Assembly: GCA_038380435.1 (NCBI GenBank)
Contig: JAWZYU010000126.1
Coordinates: forward strand, 701,202 to 765,201
DNA: 64,000 bases
Source of the DNA: Ryuthela nishihirai
Lineage: Eukaryota > Arthropoda > Arachnida > Araneae > Heptathelidae
Direction of reading: 5' to 3'
Shown: one piece after another, positions 1 to 11,407 of the stretch
How the letters are laid out: every line of letters starts with the position of its first letter
Numbering within the stretch: position 1 is the first letter of the stretch
Translations under genes and position numbers: made by a program
The notes under the pieces: generated by a model
Seen by the model: only the letters and a program-made list of their open reading frames with translations
The model's database searches: none
Told to the model about the DNA's origin: nothing

Positions 1-624
1 GGAAAGCGCTCCTTTTTTAGATAGTGGATCTAGAGGAAATTGTAAAATTGTTGAAAATGTAGAATAATGTTACAAATTAAAATGGATGAGCACTGAGCGT
101 GAGTTCAAGTAAAAATTCGTCAATGAAAATATAAAACAATGCAATTTATTGCAAAAGCATGGATGAAATTATTTATAAACAAACTAAGAGTCAACCGGCA
201 CGAAACTCTATAACAATGCAAAGTACAAAGATCAACTTTCAGAAGAATCCATTATCTCAATTCCATTCACATCCAAATATCACAAAACAATGCTAATATA
301 ATTTAATGAACAATATCATCATGTTGGTAAATAAATATTCAATCTAACGAGAATATCCTTCCAATTCCTAAACAAACTGAATAACTAGACACAAAATGAC
401 TTCCTTCTAAAGTTTTAGTCATAAAGTCCTCCAAAACTGCAGCTAAGTGTACTGGTTTCTCAGAGCCAATTCTTTTCAGACGTTGATCAGCACGCACAAG
501 ATGACGAATTCTTCTTTTCCTTTACCAGCTTACCAACGCGATCCACACCAATAAACTAATCAACCTTCAGCGCACTCACCATATAAAAATACTTCTTCCC
601 TTTAAACATCCATCATGTACATAC
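1..624. other. Unique AT-rich stretch, no gene seen
   Basis: No open frame, splice-like exon or repeat family recognised. Confidence 0.6.
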
Positions 625-1110
625 TGGGTTGGGTTGTTTTACCTCTGAGCGGCACTTTTTTGCACACCATGGGCTAAATGGCCAGGTCACATGGACCCCG
701 AAGGCTCAGAGAAGGTTGGGGGAGGGGACCCACTGGAACAGCTGTTGGGAGACAGATGGTAGCCCCGTCAAGGCCATCCAGCGTGTTCTTTAACGTTGGG
801 TTGTTTTACTTCTGAGCTGCACTTTTTTGCACACCATGGGCTAAATGGCCAGGTCACATGGACCCCGAAGGCTCAGAGAAGGTTGGGGAAGGGGACCCAC
901 TGGGACAGCTGTTGGGAGACAGATGGTAGCCTCCCGTCAAGGCCATCCAGCGTGTTCTTTAACTTTGGGTTGTTTTACCTCTGAGCGGCACTTTTTTGCA
1001 CACCATGGGCTAAATGGCCAGGTCACATGGACCCCGAAGGCTCAGAGAAGGTTGGGGGAGGGGACCCACTGGAACAGCTGTTGGGAGACAGATGGTAGCC
1101 TCCCGTCAAG
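625..1110 (-). mobile_element. SINE-A, three 3' modules, no head
   Basis: SINE-A is the main repeat here. Read from its head, a full unit is: GGGGCGGGGGTGGCTCAG (tRNA-like head with A box TGGCTCAGTCGGTAG), B box GGTTCGAGTCC, body with GGGACGTTAAGCCGTGG, CCCGTGTGCGGGAG and CACGTTAAAGAACACGC, then a 3' part through GTGCCGCTCAGAGG to the tail AAAACAACCCAACCC. The anticodon-loop region (CTCGTAA) looks Thr(CGT)-like. This copy has three tandem 3' modules of about 169 bp and ends abruptly at a palindromic MITE. No head is present. Confidence 0.9.
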
Positions 1111-1315
1111 GACAGAATTTACAGAATTCAGTCAATTACAGAATTCAGAAAAAATATCTGGCAACGATTTTTTTAGAAATTAGTGATCTGGCAACCTTAG
1201 TGTCACGTGACACGAAGGTTGCCAGATCACTAATTTCTAAAAAAATCGTTGCCAGATATTTTTTCTGAATTCTCTAATTAACCATAGTGTTCGGATATTT
1301 TTTTGAGCGACTGTA
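1111..1315. mobile_element. Palindromic Tc1/mariner-like MITE, left end truncated
   Basis: This MITE is a near-complete palindrome. Each arm reads, from the TA target: CAGTCGCTCAAAAAAATATCC, GAACACTATGGTTGATTACAG, AATTCAGAAAAAATATCTGG, CAACGATTTTTTTAGAAATT, AGTGATCTGGCAACCTTCGTG, with centre TCACGTGA. TA duplication and the CAGTCGCTCAAAAA end fit Tc1/mariner elements. Here the first 40-50 bp of the left arm are missing, where the SINE-A module ends. Confidence 0.82.
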
Positions 1316-1437
1316 CGTTGTTGTTCCCCTGTCTACAAAACAAGGATGCCAAAGATGTAGAATTTCGATAGAGCGATAATCAATTGTCTAATTAAAAATA
1401 TTTTTGCTTTCCACACTGAAGTCATTTGACCTTTTGT

Positions 1438-1806
1438 TGTTTGGGTTGTTTTACCTCTGAACGGCACTTTTTTGCACACCATGGGCTAAATGGCCAGGTC
1501 ACATGGACCCCGAAGGCTCAGAGAAGGTTGGGGGAGGGGACCCACTGGAACATCTGTTGGGAGACAGATGATAGTCTCCCGTCAAGGCCATCCAGCGACT
1601 TCTTTAACGTGTATAGGGTATGGCACTCCAGCACACAGGGCCACAGCTTAACGTCCCATCTGACGGACGTCGGCCTTTCCAAGCCCATTGGTGTCCCATA
1701 ATGACCGTGAGCAAGGAATTTTTCCAAGATAAATCTCAACGCTGACCCAGCTGGGACCAGAACTAGGGAAACGAGCCTGGCGCGCTACCGACTGAGCCAC
1801 CCCTGC
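1438..1806 (-). mobile_element. SINE-A, near full length
   Basis: A single-module copy running from its tail (TTGGGTTGTTTTACC on the + strand) to the head (GACTGAGCCACCCCTGC). The head has a small deletion between the B box and the anticodon region and several substitutions, so it is an older copy. A T-rich run follows the head on the + strand. Confidence 0.88.
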
Positions 1807-2969
1807 TTTTTTTTTTTTGACCTTTTACCTTTTGTAAAATTGTTCAATATATATTTCGATTTCTTAAAGTGTGCATGCATTTTTTTAGACCACCAACCAC
1901 ATTAATATTTTAGAATATGCTGAAAGTGTTTACACATTGTGAGCGCTTTAATAAGTAGTTCGCGTTCCTTTTTTTAATTAACCAGCCTCGCTAAGGAGTC
2001 ATCCAAAGTTTCTTTTAAAGACGCAGGTTTCTAATTATATTCGAAGGGAAGCACGTGGAAAATTAAAAGCTCCTCTCAAATCTCTGTGGCCGGCAATGCC
2101 GTTAACAGATTTTTTTTTTAAATTGAGAAAACCGAAAATATTATTTTAATAAAGATTAACTTTTGCAGTAACGGGGAAGAGATTGATTCAGTCTTTGGGT
2201 ATGAGGTTCAATTCTAAAAGGTTTCTGTTTCGAGATTTACTCCTTTAATTTTTTTTTTTGCCGTCAATGAGGTACCGAGGACTTTGATAAGCCACCATCC
2301 AGCCACATTCGAAAATAGTACCTTTTAATCGCTGTTTAACCCTTTCAGGACCATAAGGTTTCTAAGATAAATATTAGTATGTAACTGTTTATTTTAGTTT
2401 GTTTAGACGTAAAATAAATAAAAATCATAAGAAAAATACATAACAATGTGTAGTTTTTTTGGAATTTTATGGGAAATATTTTTCCCCATGGACTATAAAG
2501 GTAACACAAATTATAGTTAGGCTTATTATGCAATGTCTTTTATTTATTGGTTTATTAGAACAAAATGTTAACTAAAATAATGCAAAATTATGAAATAAAA
2601 TTACTATACAAAATGATGTGCTAATTATGATATTCTGCGAAGCAATTTCTTTTGGTAGTGAGGCAAAGATGGACATTGCACATAGTACATATATTATGCG
2701 TCCTGACAGTTCTGTTTTTGTTTTCTAAACGTTCCCGTTTACGTAATTGCGTTCGGCATACGTTCTATTTTGACATTCTGTATAAAAAATGCAGATAAGG
2801 TTATAATTAAATACGACAATCACCAATTTTAAAATGGGAAAAATATTTCCCTTAGTCGTGAAAGGGTTAAGCAATTCAAAATTAATAAAACCTGTTCAGT
2901 TTTTAATTTTTTTTTTACCATATTTACTCACGGTAATGAAATGAATTAGTGTTCGCATGAAGGTTATTC
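1807..2969. other. Unique AT-rich stretch, no gene seen
   Basis: A/T homopolymers dominate. The pair CCCTTTCAGGACC (2340) and TCGTGAAAGGGTTAA (2860), with GGGAAATATTTTTCCC near 2470 and a related form near 2840, hints at an old inverted-repeat element of about 540 bp (2335-2872). No coding potential. Confidence 0.5.
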
Positions 2970-3032
2970 AAAATTTTGAGATAATTATCAATACGGTAGA
3001 GATTCTGTAAACAGAGTCTCGATTATCCGAGA
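2970..3032 (+). repeat. Left arm of inverted repeat (possible pogo-like MITE)
   Basis: This arm pairs with 3487-3548. The best-kept parts are TTTTGAGATAATTATCAATAC on the outer side and TCTCGATTATCCGAG on the inner side, both found reverse-complemented in the other arm. The motif CTCGATTATCCGA resembles termini of pogo/Tigger-type elements, which is from memory and uncertain. Confidence 0.6.
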
Positions 3033-3094
3033 CAATTTTTAGTTTTGATTTTTCCGACTTGTATACGTTCGGACACAAAATCCTGGGATTCCTT

Positions 3095-3482
3095 GGGGCG
3101 GGGTTGGCTCAGTCGGTAGCGCGCCAGGCTGGTAATCTGTAGTTCCCAGGTTCGAGTCCCAGCTGCGTCAGCGTTGAGATTTATCTCCGCAAAATTTTCC
3201 CGCCCTGCCCACGGTCAGTAGAGGACACCACTGGGCTTGGAAAGGTCGCCGTCCGTCGGATGGGACGTTAAGCCATGGTCCCGTGTGCGGGAGAGTCATA
3301 CCCTGTGCACGTTAAAGAACACGCTGGATGGCCTTGACGGGAGGCTACCATCTGTCTCCCAACAGCTGTTCCAGTGGGTCCCCTCCCCCAACCTTCTCTG
3401 AGCCTTCAGTGTCCTTGTGATCTGGCCATTAAGCCCCATGGTGTGCAAAAAAGTGCCGCTCAGAGGTAAAAGAACCCAAAAC
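3095..3482 (+). mobile_element. SINE-A, full length
   Basis: Complete head, body and tail in + orientation. It lies in the centre of a diverged inverted repeat (2970-3032 and 3487-3548), so it inserted into an older foldback element. Confidence 0.92.
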
Positions 3483-3486
3483 CATA

Positions 3487-3548
3487 CCTCGGATAATCGA
3501 GATTCGGCTAACAGTGTCGCCGCTGTATTGATAATTATCTCAAAATTT
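3487..3548 (-). repeat. Right arm of inverted repeat (possible pogo-like MITE)
   Basis: Reverse complement of the left arm, with moderate divergence in the middle and exact matches at CTCGGATAATCGAGA and GTATTGATAATTATCTC. The two arms flank a SINE-A insertion. Confidence 0.6.
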
Positions 3549-4345
3549 TCAACAGCCATTAATTGAAAAATTAAAAGAAATATTAATTTATTATTTTCCC
3601 ATACATGTTTCAACGTGATATCTTTTTCCTCTAACTCAGTAATTATCAAAACTCTTTGATCCCGTATAGGCCAGGGTTAAAAAAAAATGATGGAACTCTT
3701 CTCTATTAAGCGAAGTTCAGTCTTCGAAAATATCTAAAAAATAATGTTAATTTTTACCGTGATATTAATTCATCTCTTTTTATTGACAACTATAAAAAAA
3801 TGGGAAGTTGAACAATTTAATCAACTGCTCTATTCATAAAGACTCTCCTACTACTATTGTCGCTCAAGGAGAGTCGAAATGCTCTGGAGCCCCCATCTTT
3901 GTGATGCCGGCAGCTCCATCATAAAACGGAATTCTCATCTTTCGCCCGACGCCACCATTATTGGCTTTCTGCTCCTCGGCCTCAGAATTCCTGCTTCGCA
4001 GCGATAGGCGTTGGCAAACAGTCGACGTGGGTCTGCATTAAAAGCTCGAGCAAGCATCGATCACGCGCTATAATTACTCCCGGCAGTCACAAAGGCAGAG
4101 GTATAAGCGAGGACCAGCTACTTGCTGCAGGAGATCAGAGCTAAATATAGGTCTTTGTTGGTCACTTTGTTCCGACTCCCTCCTAACAGAAAGTGATCTG
4201 ATCTTATTCATCCTCCTCATTTCTGTTTTTTTCCCTTATGTTCTCGTGAGGACACCTTTTTGTTCTCTCTTTTCGCAAACAACGACTGCTCTGCGATTTC
4301 AGTAGATATTTTAAGAGTATAACGCTTTGTGGGAAAGTTCGTTTT
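3549..4345. other. Unique stretch, GC-richer from 3860
   Basis: AT-rich, then a GC-richer part (3860-4210) with no open frame. It could be regulatory; nothing diagnostic. Confidence 0.5.
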
Positions 4346-4356
4346 ACAGATATAGG

Positions 4357-4743
4357 TGAGGCGGGGGTGGCTCAGCCGGTAGCGCGCCAGGCACATAATC
4401 TGTAGTTACCAAGTTCGAGTCCCAGCTGGGTCAGCGTTGAGATTTATCTCCCCAAAATTCCCCGCCCTGCCCACGGTCAGTAGGGGACACCGATGGGCTT
4501 GGAAAGGCCGCCGTCCGTCGGATGGGACGTTAAGCCGTGGCCCCGTGTGCGGGAGAGCCATACCCTGTGCACGTTAAAGAACACGCTGGATGGCCTTGAC
4601 GGGAGGCTACCATCTGTCTCTCAATAGCTGTTCCAGTGGGTCCCTCCCCCAACCTTCTCTGAGCCTTCGGGGTCCATGTGACCTGGCCATTTAGCCCATG
4701 GTGTGCAAAAAAGTGCCGCTCAGAGGTAAAACAACCCAACCCA
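4357..4743 (+). mobile_element. SINE-A, full length with TSD
   Basis: Full + strand copy. Flanks carry ACAGATATAGG (4346-4356) and ACAGATACAGG (4744-4754), an 11-bp TSD with one later change. This supports insertion by target-primed reverse transcription. Confidence 0.92.
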
Positions 4744-4914
4744 ACAGATACAGGCTCGTTTATCTCCGAAAGGTGGTGCCTTTGAACCTTCGGGTCCTCG
4801 TGGCCCAGTCAAAAGGACGCCAAAGACTCAAGAGTTGGGTAGGAGATGGACTCCTGTCTCGTAACAGCAGACTTCTCATCAAGACTATATTTGGTTTCAT
4901 CTTTCTCACTAGGT

Positions 4915-5137
4915 TTGCGCTGTTTTACCTCTGAGCGGCACTTTTTTTGCACACAATGAGCTATAATGGCCAGGTCAAAGGACCCCGATGTCTCAGAAGG
5001 TTGGGACCCACTGGAACAGTTGTTGGGAGACCTCCCGTCAAGACCATCCAGCATGTTCTTTAACGTGCACAGGGTATGGCTCTCCCGCATACGGAGCCAC
5101 TGCTTAACGTCCCATCCGACGGACGAAAAGCCCATCA
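4915..5137 (-). mobile_element. SINE-A fragment
   Basis: Tail, 3' module and part of the body, with several small deletions. The head side is lost at AAAGCCCATC, where AT-rich DNA begins. It is an older, truncated copy. Confidence 0.85.
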
Positions 5138-5194
5138 TAAATTATAATCTGAATATTCAGATTAAAATAGTAGTATATAAGATTAAAAGAGTAG

Positions 5195-5567
5195 TATACC
5201 TCTGAGCGGTACTTTTGTGCACACCGTGGGCTAAATGGCCAGGTCACATTGACCCCGAATGCTCAGAGAAGGTTGGGGGAGGGGACCCACTGGAACAGCT
5301 GTTGGGAGACAGATAGTAGCCTCCCGTTAAGGCCATCCAGCGTGTTCTTTAACGTGCACAGGGTATGGTTCTCCCGCACATGAGGCCACGGCTTAACGTC
5401 CCATCCGACGAATGGCGGTAATTCCAAGCCCATCAGTGTCCCCTACTGACCGTGGGCAGGGCGGGGAGTTTTGCGGAGATAAATCTCAACGCTGACCCAG
5501 CTGGGACTCGAACCTGGGAACTGCAGATTACGAGACTGGCGCGCTACCGACTAGGCCATTCCCACAC
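5195..5567 (-). mobile_element. SINE-A, near full length
   Basis: Minus-strand copy with body and head (to GACTAGGCCATTCCC). The tail is shortened to ATACCTCTGAGCGG and there are scattered substitutions. Confidence 0.88.
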
Positions 5568-6134
5568 AATGGGAATTCGAACCTGGGGAGCTAATGACCA
5601 AAATAACACTGCTTCCTTTTTTGGATGAAATTGCTTTATGATATATAATGAGATTCATGATAAGGATTATTATTTTGATAACGATGGCATAAATTTAATC
5701 AAGTCAATGTTATAAATACTGCAGAGAAATCCTTCTAATGGTTAAATCGCATGATTTTTATTTTAGCCAAAATATAGATCAAAGAAAATAGAACTTCATT
5801 TTGCGATGTGAATGAATATAACGATTATTATTCTTTTGGTAATTGTATATATTAAGTATTATTACGAAAGAAATGAAATAATTTTTATGGAACAGAATTA
5901 TAAATAATGATACGTTACTATGTTACAATGTGAACAGTTATACGTTATCTTTAATACTAAAGTTTAATATTTTACAACTGTTGCGCTAAATTATATTTCA
6001 AACTATAACATAAAAAAAGGAGGAGGTGGCTGTCATGTCCCTCTAATTTATTTATTTTTTTATTATTGTATTTTGGTTGCTATTTTTATTGTTCTAAATA
6101 TATATCTGTAATAAGCGTATTTTTGGAAGTGCTG
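5568..6134. other. AT-rich stretch, nothing recognised
   Basis: No gene or repeat seen. Confidence 0.6.
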
Positions 6135-6691
6135 TTGGGTTGGGTTGTTTTACCTCTGAGCGGCACTTTTTTGCACACCATGGGCTAAATGGCCAGGTCA
6201 CATGGACCCCGAAGGCTCAGAGAAGGTTGGGGTAAGGGACCCACTGGAACAGCTGTTGGGAGACAGATGGTAGCCTCCCGTCAAGGCCATCCAGCGTGTT
6301 CTTTAAAGTTGAGTTGTTTTACCTCTGAGCGGGACTTTCTTACACACCATGGGCTAAATGGCCAGGTCACATGGTCCCCGAAGGCTCAGAGAAGGTTGGG
6401 GGAGGGGACCTACTGGAACAGATGTTGGGAGACAGATGGTAGCCTCCCGTCAAGGCCATCCAGCGTGTTCTTTAACGTGCACAGGGTATGGCTCTCCCGC
6501 ACACGGGGCCACGGCTTAACGTCCCATCCGACGGACGGCAGACTTTTCAAGCCCATCGGTGTCCCCTACTGACCGTGGGCAGGGCGGAGAATTTTGCGGA
6601 GATAAATCTCAACGCTGACCCAGCTGGGACTCGAACCTGGGAACTACAGATTACGAGCCTGGCGCGCTACCGACTGAGCCACCCCCGCCCC
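6135..6691 (-). mobile_element. SINE-A, two 3' modules plus full unit
   Basis: Two tandem 3' modules joined at the standard junction (CTTTAAAGTTGAGTTG here, normally CTTTAACGTTGGGTTG), then body and head ending GAGCCACCCCCGCCCC. Confidence 0.92.
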
Positions 6692-7144
6692 ATTATAAAA
6701 GAGAATAATCAACAAAGGGTATAGGGGACTCACAGAATAAGAACAGCAAGTCTAAAGCTTTTTACATTTCGATCAACATAAAGACGAGTAAAATAGCACG
6801 TAAAACGTAAAAATTCGAAAACCGGGATTAAAATCGAGTCATCAGATGAAAGATGTCCGAGAGCAAGGGGCTCGGACGTAAAATTGAGAAAGCTAAAATA
6901 AAAACGACGTTTCAGATTGAAAGTAGTACAATCGGTTAAAATAGGTTTCGTAGTTAAAATGGTGTCACAAATCTCGCACTTAGGATAGTCGTCCGCCCAA
7001 AGAAGAAATGAATCTGTAATAAATGAAAGAACTTGCTCCTTGCGAAACCTTCGACAACATGACTGCCACGGTTTGACAAAACGCTTTATCTCAAAAAGAG
7101 TTCATTATAAATCCATTCTGACCAAGATCGCTGCCATCAGCAAG
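6692..7144. other. Unique stretch, nothing recognised
   Basis: Degenerate short motifs ending TAAAAT recur (6780-6965), perhaps an ancient tandem repeat. Confidence 0.4.
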
Positions 7145-10110
7145 AAGGAAAACTCTTGGGAAGGCCGCAGTCCGTCGTGGACCCGTGTGCGGGAGAGGCA
7201 TACTCTAGGCAGTTAAAGAACACGCTGGATGGCCTTGATGGAGGAATACCATCTCCTTCCTAAGAGCTGTCCAGCGGATCACTTTATTAAAATCTTCTCT
7301 GAGTCCTCGGGTTCCTTGTGACCTGGACATTTAGCTCATTATGTACCAAAGGTTTCCTCTCAGAAGTGGAATCTTCCCTGAGCCCTCGGGGTCCAAGTGA
7401 CCTGGACATTTAGCCCATTATGTACCAAAAGTTTCCTCTGAGCCCTCGGGGTCCTTGTGACCTGGACATTTAGCCCATTATGTACCAAAGGTTTCCTCTC
7501 ACTGGTAGAATCTTCTCTGAGCCCTCGGGGTCCTTGTGACCTGGACATTTAGCCCATTATGTACCAAAGGTTTCCTCTCAGTGGTAGAATCTTCTCTGAG
7601 CCCTCGGGGTCCAAGTGACCTGGACATTTAGCCCATTATGTACCAAAAGTTTCCTCTGAGCCCTCGGGGTCCTTGTGACCTGGACATTTAGCCCATTATG
7701 TACCAAAGGTTTCCTCTCAGTGGCAGAATCTTCTCTGAGCCCTCGGGGTCCTTGTGACCTGGACATTTAGCCCATTATGTTCCAAAAGTTTCCTCTGAGC
7801 CCTCGGGGTCCTTGTGACCTGGACATTTAGCCCATTATGTACCAAAGGTTTCCTCTCAGTGGTACAATTTTCTCTGAGCCCTCGGGGTCCAAGTGACCTG
7901 GACATTTAGCCCATTATGTACCAAAAGTTTCCTCTGAGCCCTCGGGGTCCTTGTGACCTGGACATTTAGCCCATTATGTACCAAAGGTTTCCTCTCAGTG
8001 GTAGAATCTTCTCTGAGCCCTCGGGGTCCAAGTTCTCTGAGCCCTCGGGGTCCAAAAACATGGACATTTAGCCCATTATGTACCAAAAGTTTCCTCTGAG
8101 CCCTCGGGGTCCTTGTGACCTGGACATTTAGCCCATTATGTACCAAAGGTTTCCTCTCAGTGGTAGAATCTTCTCTGAGCCCTCGGGGTCCAAGTGACCT
8201 GGACATTTAGCCCATTATGTTCCAAAAGTTTCCTCTGAGCCCTCGGGGTCCTTGTGACCTGAACATTTAACCCATTATGTTCCAAAAGTTTCCTCTGAGC
8301 CCTCGGGGTCCTTGTGACCTGGACATTTAGCCCATTATGTTCCAAAAGTTTCCTCTGAGCCCTCGGGGTCCTTGTGACCTGGACATTTAGCCCATTATGT
8401 ACCAAAAGTTTCCTCTGAGCCCTCGGGGTCCTTGTGACCTGGACATTTAGCCCATTATGTACCAAAGGTTTCCTCTCAGTGGTAGAATCTTCTCTGAGCC
8501 CTCGGGGTCCTTGTGACCTGGACATTTAGCCCATTATGTTCCAAAAGTTTCCTCTGAGCCCTCGGGGTCCTTGTGACCTGAACATTTAGCCCATTATGTA
8601 CCAAAGGTTTCCTCTCAGTGGTAGAATCTTCTCTGAGCCCTCGGGGTCCAAGTGACCTGGACATTTAGCCCATTATGTTCCAAAAGTTTCCTCTGAGCCC
8701 TCGGGGTCCTTGTGACCTGAACATTTAGCCCATTATGTACCAAAGGTTTCCTCTCAGTGGTAGAATCTTCTCTGAGCCCTCGGGGTCCAAGTTCTCTGAG
8801 CCCTCGGGGTCCAAAGACATGGACATTTAGCCCATTATGTACCAAAAGTTTCCTCTGAGCCCTCGGGGTCCTTGTGACCTGTACATTTAGCCCATTATGT
8901 ACCAAAGGTTTCCTCTCAGTGGTAGAATCTTCTCTGAGCCCTCGGGGTCCAAGTGACCTGGACATTTAGCCCATTATGTTCCAAAAGTTTCCTCTGAGCC
9001 CTCGGGGTCCTTGTGACCTGAACATTTAGCCCATTATGTACCAAAGGTTTCCTCTCAGTGGTAGAATCTTCTCTGAGCCCTCGGGGTCCAAAGACATGGA
9101 CATTTAGCCCATTATGTACCAAAAGTTTCCTCTGAGCCCTCGGGGTCCTTGTGACCTGGACATTTAGCCCATTATGTATCAAAGGTTTCCTCTCAGTGGT
9201 AGAATCTTCTCTGAGCCCTCGGGGTCCAAGTGACCTGGACATTTAGCCCATTATGTTCCAAAAGTTTCCTCTGAGCCCTCGGGGTCCTTGTGACCTGAAC
9301 ATTTAGCCCATTATGTACCAAAGGTTTCCTCTCAGTGGTAGAATCTTCTCTGAGCCCTCGGGGTCCAAAGACATGGACATTTAGCCCATTATGTACCAAA
9401 AGTTTCCTCTGAGCCCTCGGGGTCCTTGTGACCTGGACATTTAGCCCATTATGTACCAAAGGTTTCCTCTCAGTGGTAGAATCTTCTCTGAGCCCTCGCG
9501 GTCCGGGGCAGGGGTGGCTCAGTCGGTAGCGCGCCAGGCTCGTAATCTGTAGTTCCCAGGTTCGAGTCCCAGCTGGGTCAGCGTTGAGATTTATCTCCGC
9601 AAAATTCCCCGCCCTGCATACGGTTAGTAGGGGACACCGATGGGCTTGGAAAGGCCGCCGTCCGTCGGATGGGACGTTAAGCCGTGGCCCCGTGTGCGGG
9701 AGAGCCATACCCTGTGCACGTTAAAGAACACGCTGGATGGCCTTGACGGGAGGCTACCATCTGTCTCCCAACAGTTGTTCCAGTGGGTCCCCTCCCCCAA
9801 CCTTCTCTGAGCCTTCGGGGTCCATGTGACCTGGCCATTTAGCCCATGGTGTGCAAAAAAGTGCCGCTCAGAGGTAAAACAACCCAACCCAATCCTCGCG
9901 GTCCTTGTGACCTGGACATTTAGTCCATTATGTACCAAAAGTTTCCTCTCAGTGGTAGAATCTTCTCTGAGCCCTCGGGGTCCTTGTGACCTGGACATTT
10001 AGCCCATTATGTACCAAAAGTTTCCTCTCAGTGGTAGAATCTTCTCTGAGCCCTCGGGGTCCTTGTGACCTGGACATTTAGCCCATTATGTACCAAAAGT
10101 TTCCTCTCAG
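7145..10110 (-). repeat. 60/79-bp minisatellite derived from an old SINE-A 3' part
   Basis: The array starts inside a diverged SINE-A body (7150-7310, still showing TTAAAGAACACGCTGGATGG) and ends in a SINE-like tail (CTCAGAGGCAGAACAAC near 10110). Monomers read CTCTGAGCCCTCGGGGTCC, CCTGGACATTTAGCCCATTATG, TACCAAAAGTTTC, which is the SINE-A 3' segment with fixed changes. A 60-bp form alternates with a 79-bp form that adds TCAGTGGTAGAATCTTCTC, giving a frequent 139-bp composite. A few monomers carry a shorter AAGACATGG or AAAACATGG variant. A younger SINE-A interrupts at 9505-9893. The 20-codon open repeats on the minus strand follow from the 60-bp period and are not evidence of a gene. Confidence 0.93.
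9505..9893 (+). mobile_element. SINE-A, full length, inserted in minisatellite, with TSD
   Basis: Complete + strand copy flanked by CCTCGCGGTCC at 9494-9504 and 9894-9904. Nearly all other monomers have CTCGGGGTCC, so both copies share a private change. This shows a true 11-bp TSD and an insertion later than the array. Confidence 0.96.
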
Positions 10111-11124
10111 AGGCAGAACAACTTATCCCTTGCGACCGGATCATTTTAACCCATCTAGCAACAAGCGATCCCACGCAATAAAAGGCCCGCGAACAAGTGT
10201 CTGCAGAGGAAACTCTCGATGATTAGTGACTTCGTTTCGATTGTTAAGAATTAAAGGAAAGCGAATGATGTGTCTGAAGCGAGCTCATTAGAAAGCGTTA
10301 CTTATTAACCGAACGAAAAGATGAACGAAGCGGCGCATCCACCATTTTCTAATTACGCTCCCCGCCGCCGCAAAAGCTTGCAATTACATTAATGAAGCAT
10401 CCAATACTTGCCAATAAAGATAATGGAGATGGGGTTTGTCAGTGGTGGATGCTGATGTGCCACACAATAGCCTCTGTGTCACTTTATCTCGGAGATGATC
10501 TATCTCCGCATGTGGAGCAATGCTGCTACTATCCTCGCAGGGGTCGTGCCACCTCCTGCGCTGATTTTTGCCTCTGTTTGGCATTCGAGGGCGTGGCCCG
10601 GTTTGCTCCGAACAGCGTCTACTGTCACTGGTTCAGACTTTTTGTTTGGTTACTTCTATCTTCGCTTTAAAGGTCACGTTTGCTGCATCAGTTGCACGAG
10701 CAAGACACGATTATTTTCTTTTCGGCGACGTTCTCTGCGTAACAACATTAGTTGCGAACATTTTTACAACTTATGTTTTAATCAATGTAGGGCGTTTTAC
10801 TTTCTCTTCATTTTTTCATCGTTCTGTCGCTTGTTTTAACAATGTCGGGTGTATCGGAAGTAGAGAAGTTTTAATTCGCATTTTGCGCCATGCAGCACAT
10901 TTCAGCGCATGACTAGTGAGTATGGTGGCACGAACTTTATTTCGGCCATTAGGGAGACGAATTAATACGTCATAATCCCTGAAGGAACGCGCTGCCGGCA
11001 TTCAGGAAGGGCAAAGAATGTAAATAATATAGAGTCAAGCAAATACTGCACGCTGCGTTAAAAGCTGTGCGTTGCAGTGAAGCCATCAAGTTAATTAAAG
11101 GGGCAGACACTCCCAACCTTTATT
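10111..11124. other. GC-richer unique stretch, no gene proven
   Basis: Contains homeodomain-type ATTA motifs (CAATTACATTAATGAAG) and several overlapping open frames of about 60-115 codons in both directions, none with a recognisable domain. Possible regulatory DNA. Confidence 0.4.
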
Positions 11125-11292
11125 GTTCTCAACCTGTTATGCTTCACGTACCCCCTGGAAATGTGCATGTAACTGGCGTACCCCTTTGTACAAATAGATA
11201 AAACTATAGTTATAGTATAACAATGGTTATTTTTACTTTGTTACTAGATCTAGAGACTTTTGAGTTCTCACAGCATTCGCGACGTTGAGAAC
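11125..11292 (-). mobile_element. Solo hAT-like MITE, parent of the 128-bp satellite
   Basis: A single-copy element of about 168 bp with inverted ends GTTCTCAAC (11125-11133) and GTTGAGAAC (11284-11292). Reverse-complemented, it matches the satellite at 33.4 kb: CTAGATCTAGTAACAAAGT, CCATTGTTATACTATAAC, GTACGCCAGTTACAT, CCAGGGGGTACGTGAAGC. The end motif resembles hAT-type termini (CAGTGGTTCTCAA). It encodes no protein and would need a transposase from elsewhere. Confidence 0.8.
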
Positions 11293-11407
11293 ACATAGAG
11301 TAGAGGATAAATCTAATATCCATATCCCATTATCTAATCGTTATTTTCATGCAGAGGTTTATTTGTATTATGACGATAGTGGTGGCTCGAACCTAGAAGA
11401 GGCGGTG

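Noticed and set aside
625..640. Telomere-like TTGGGTTGGG repeats
   Set aside because: They are the tail of SINE-A, found at every copy end, and are only two or three units long.
7360..9708. 20-residue repeat protein (HNGLNVQVTRTPRAQRKL) on the minus strand
   Set aside because: The 60-bp period is a multiple of three, so the frame stays open by chance; 79-bp units and stops break it regularly. The DNA is a SINE-derived minisatellite.
10392..10912. Overlapping open frames of about 90-115 codons
   Set aside because: Three overlapping frames and opposite-strand frames are equally long, with no recognisable domain. A gene cannot be supported.
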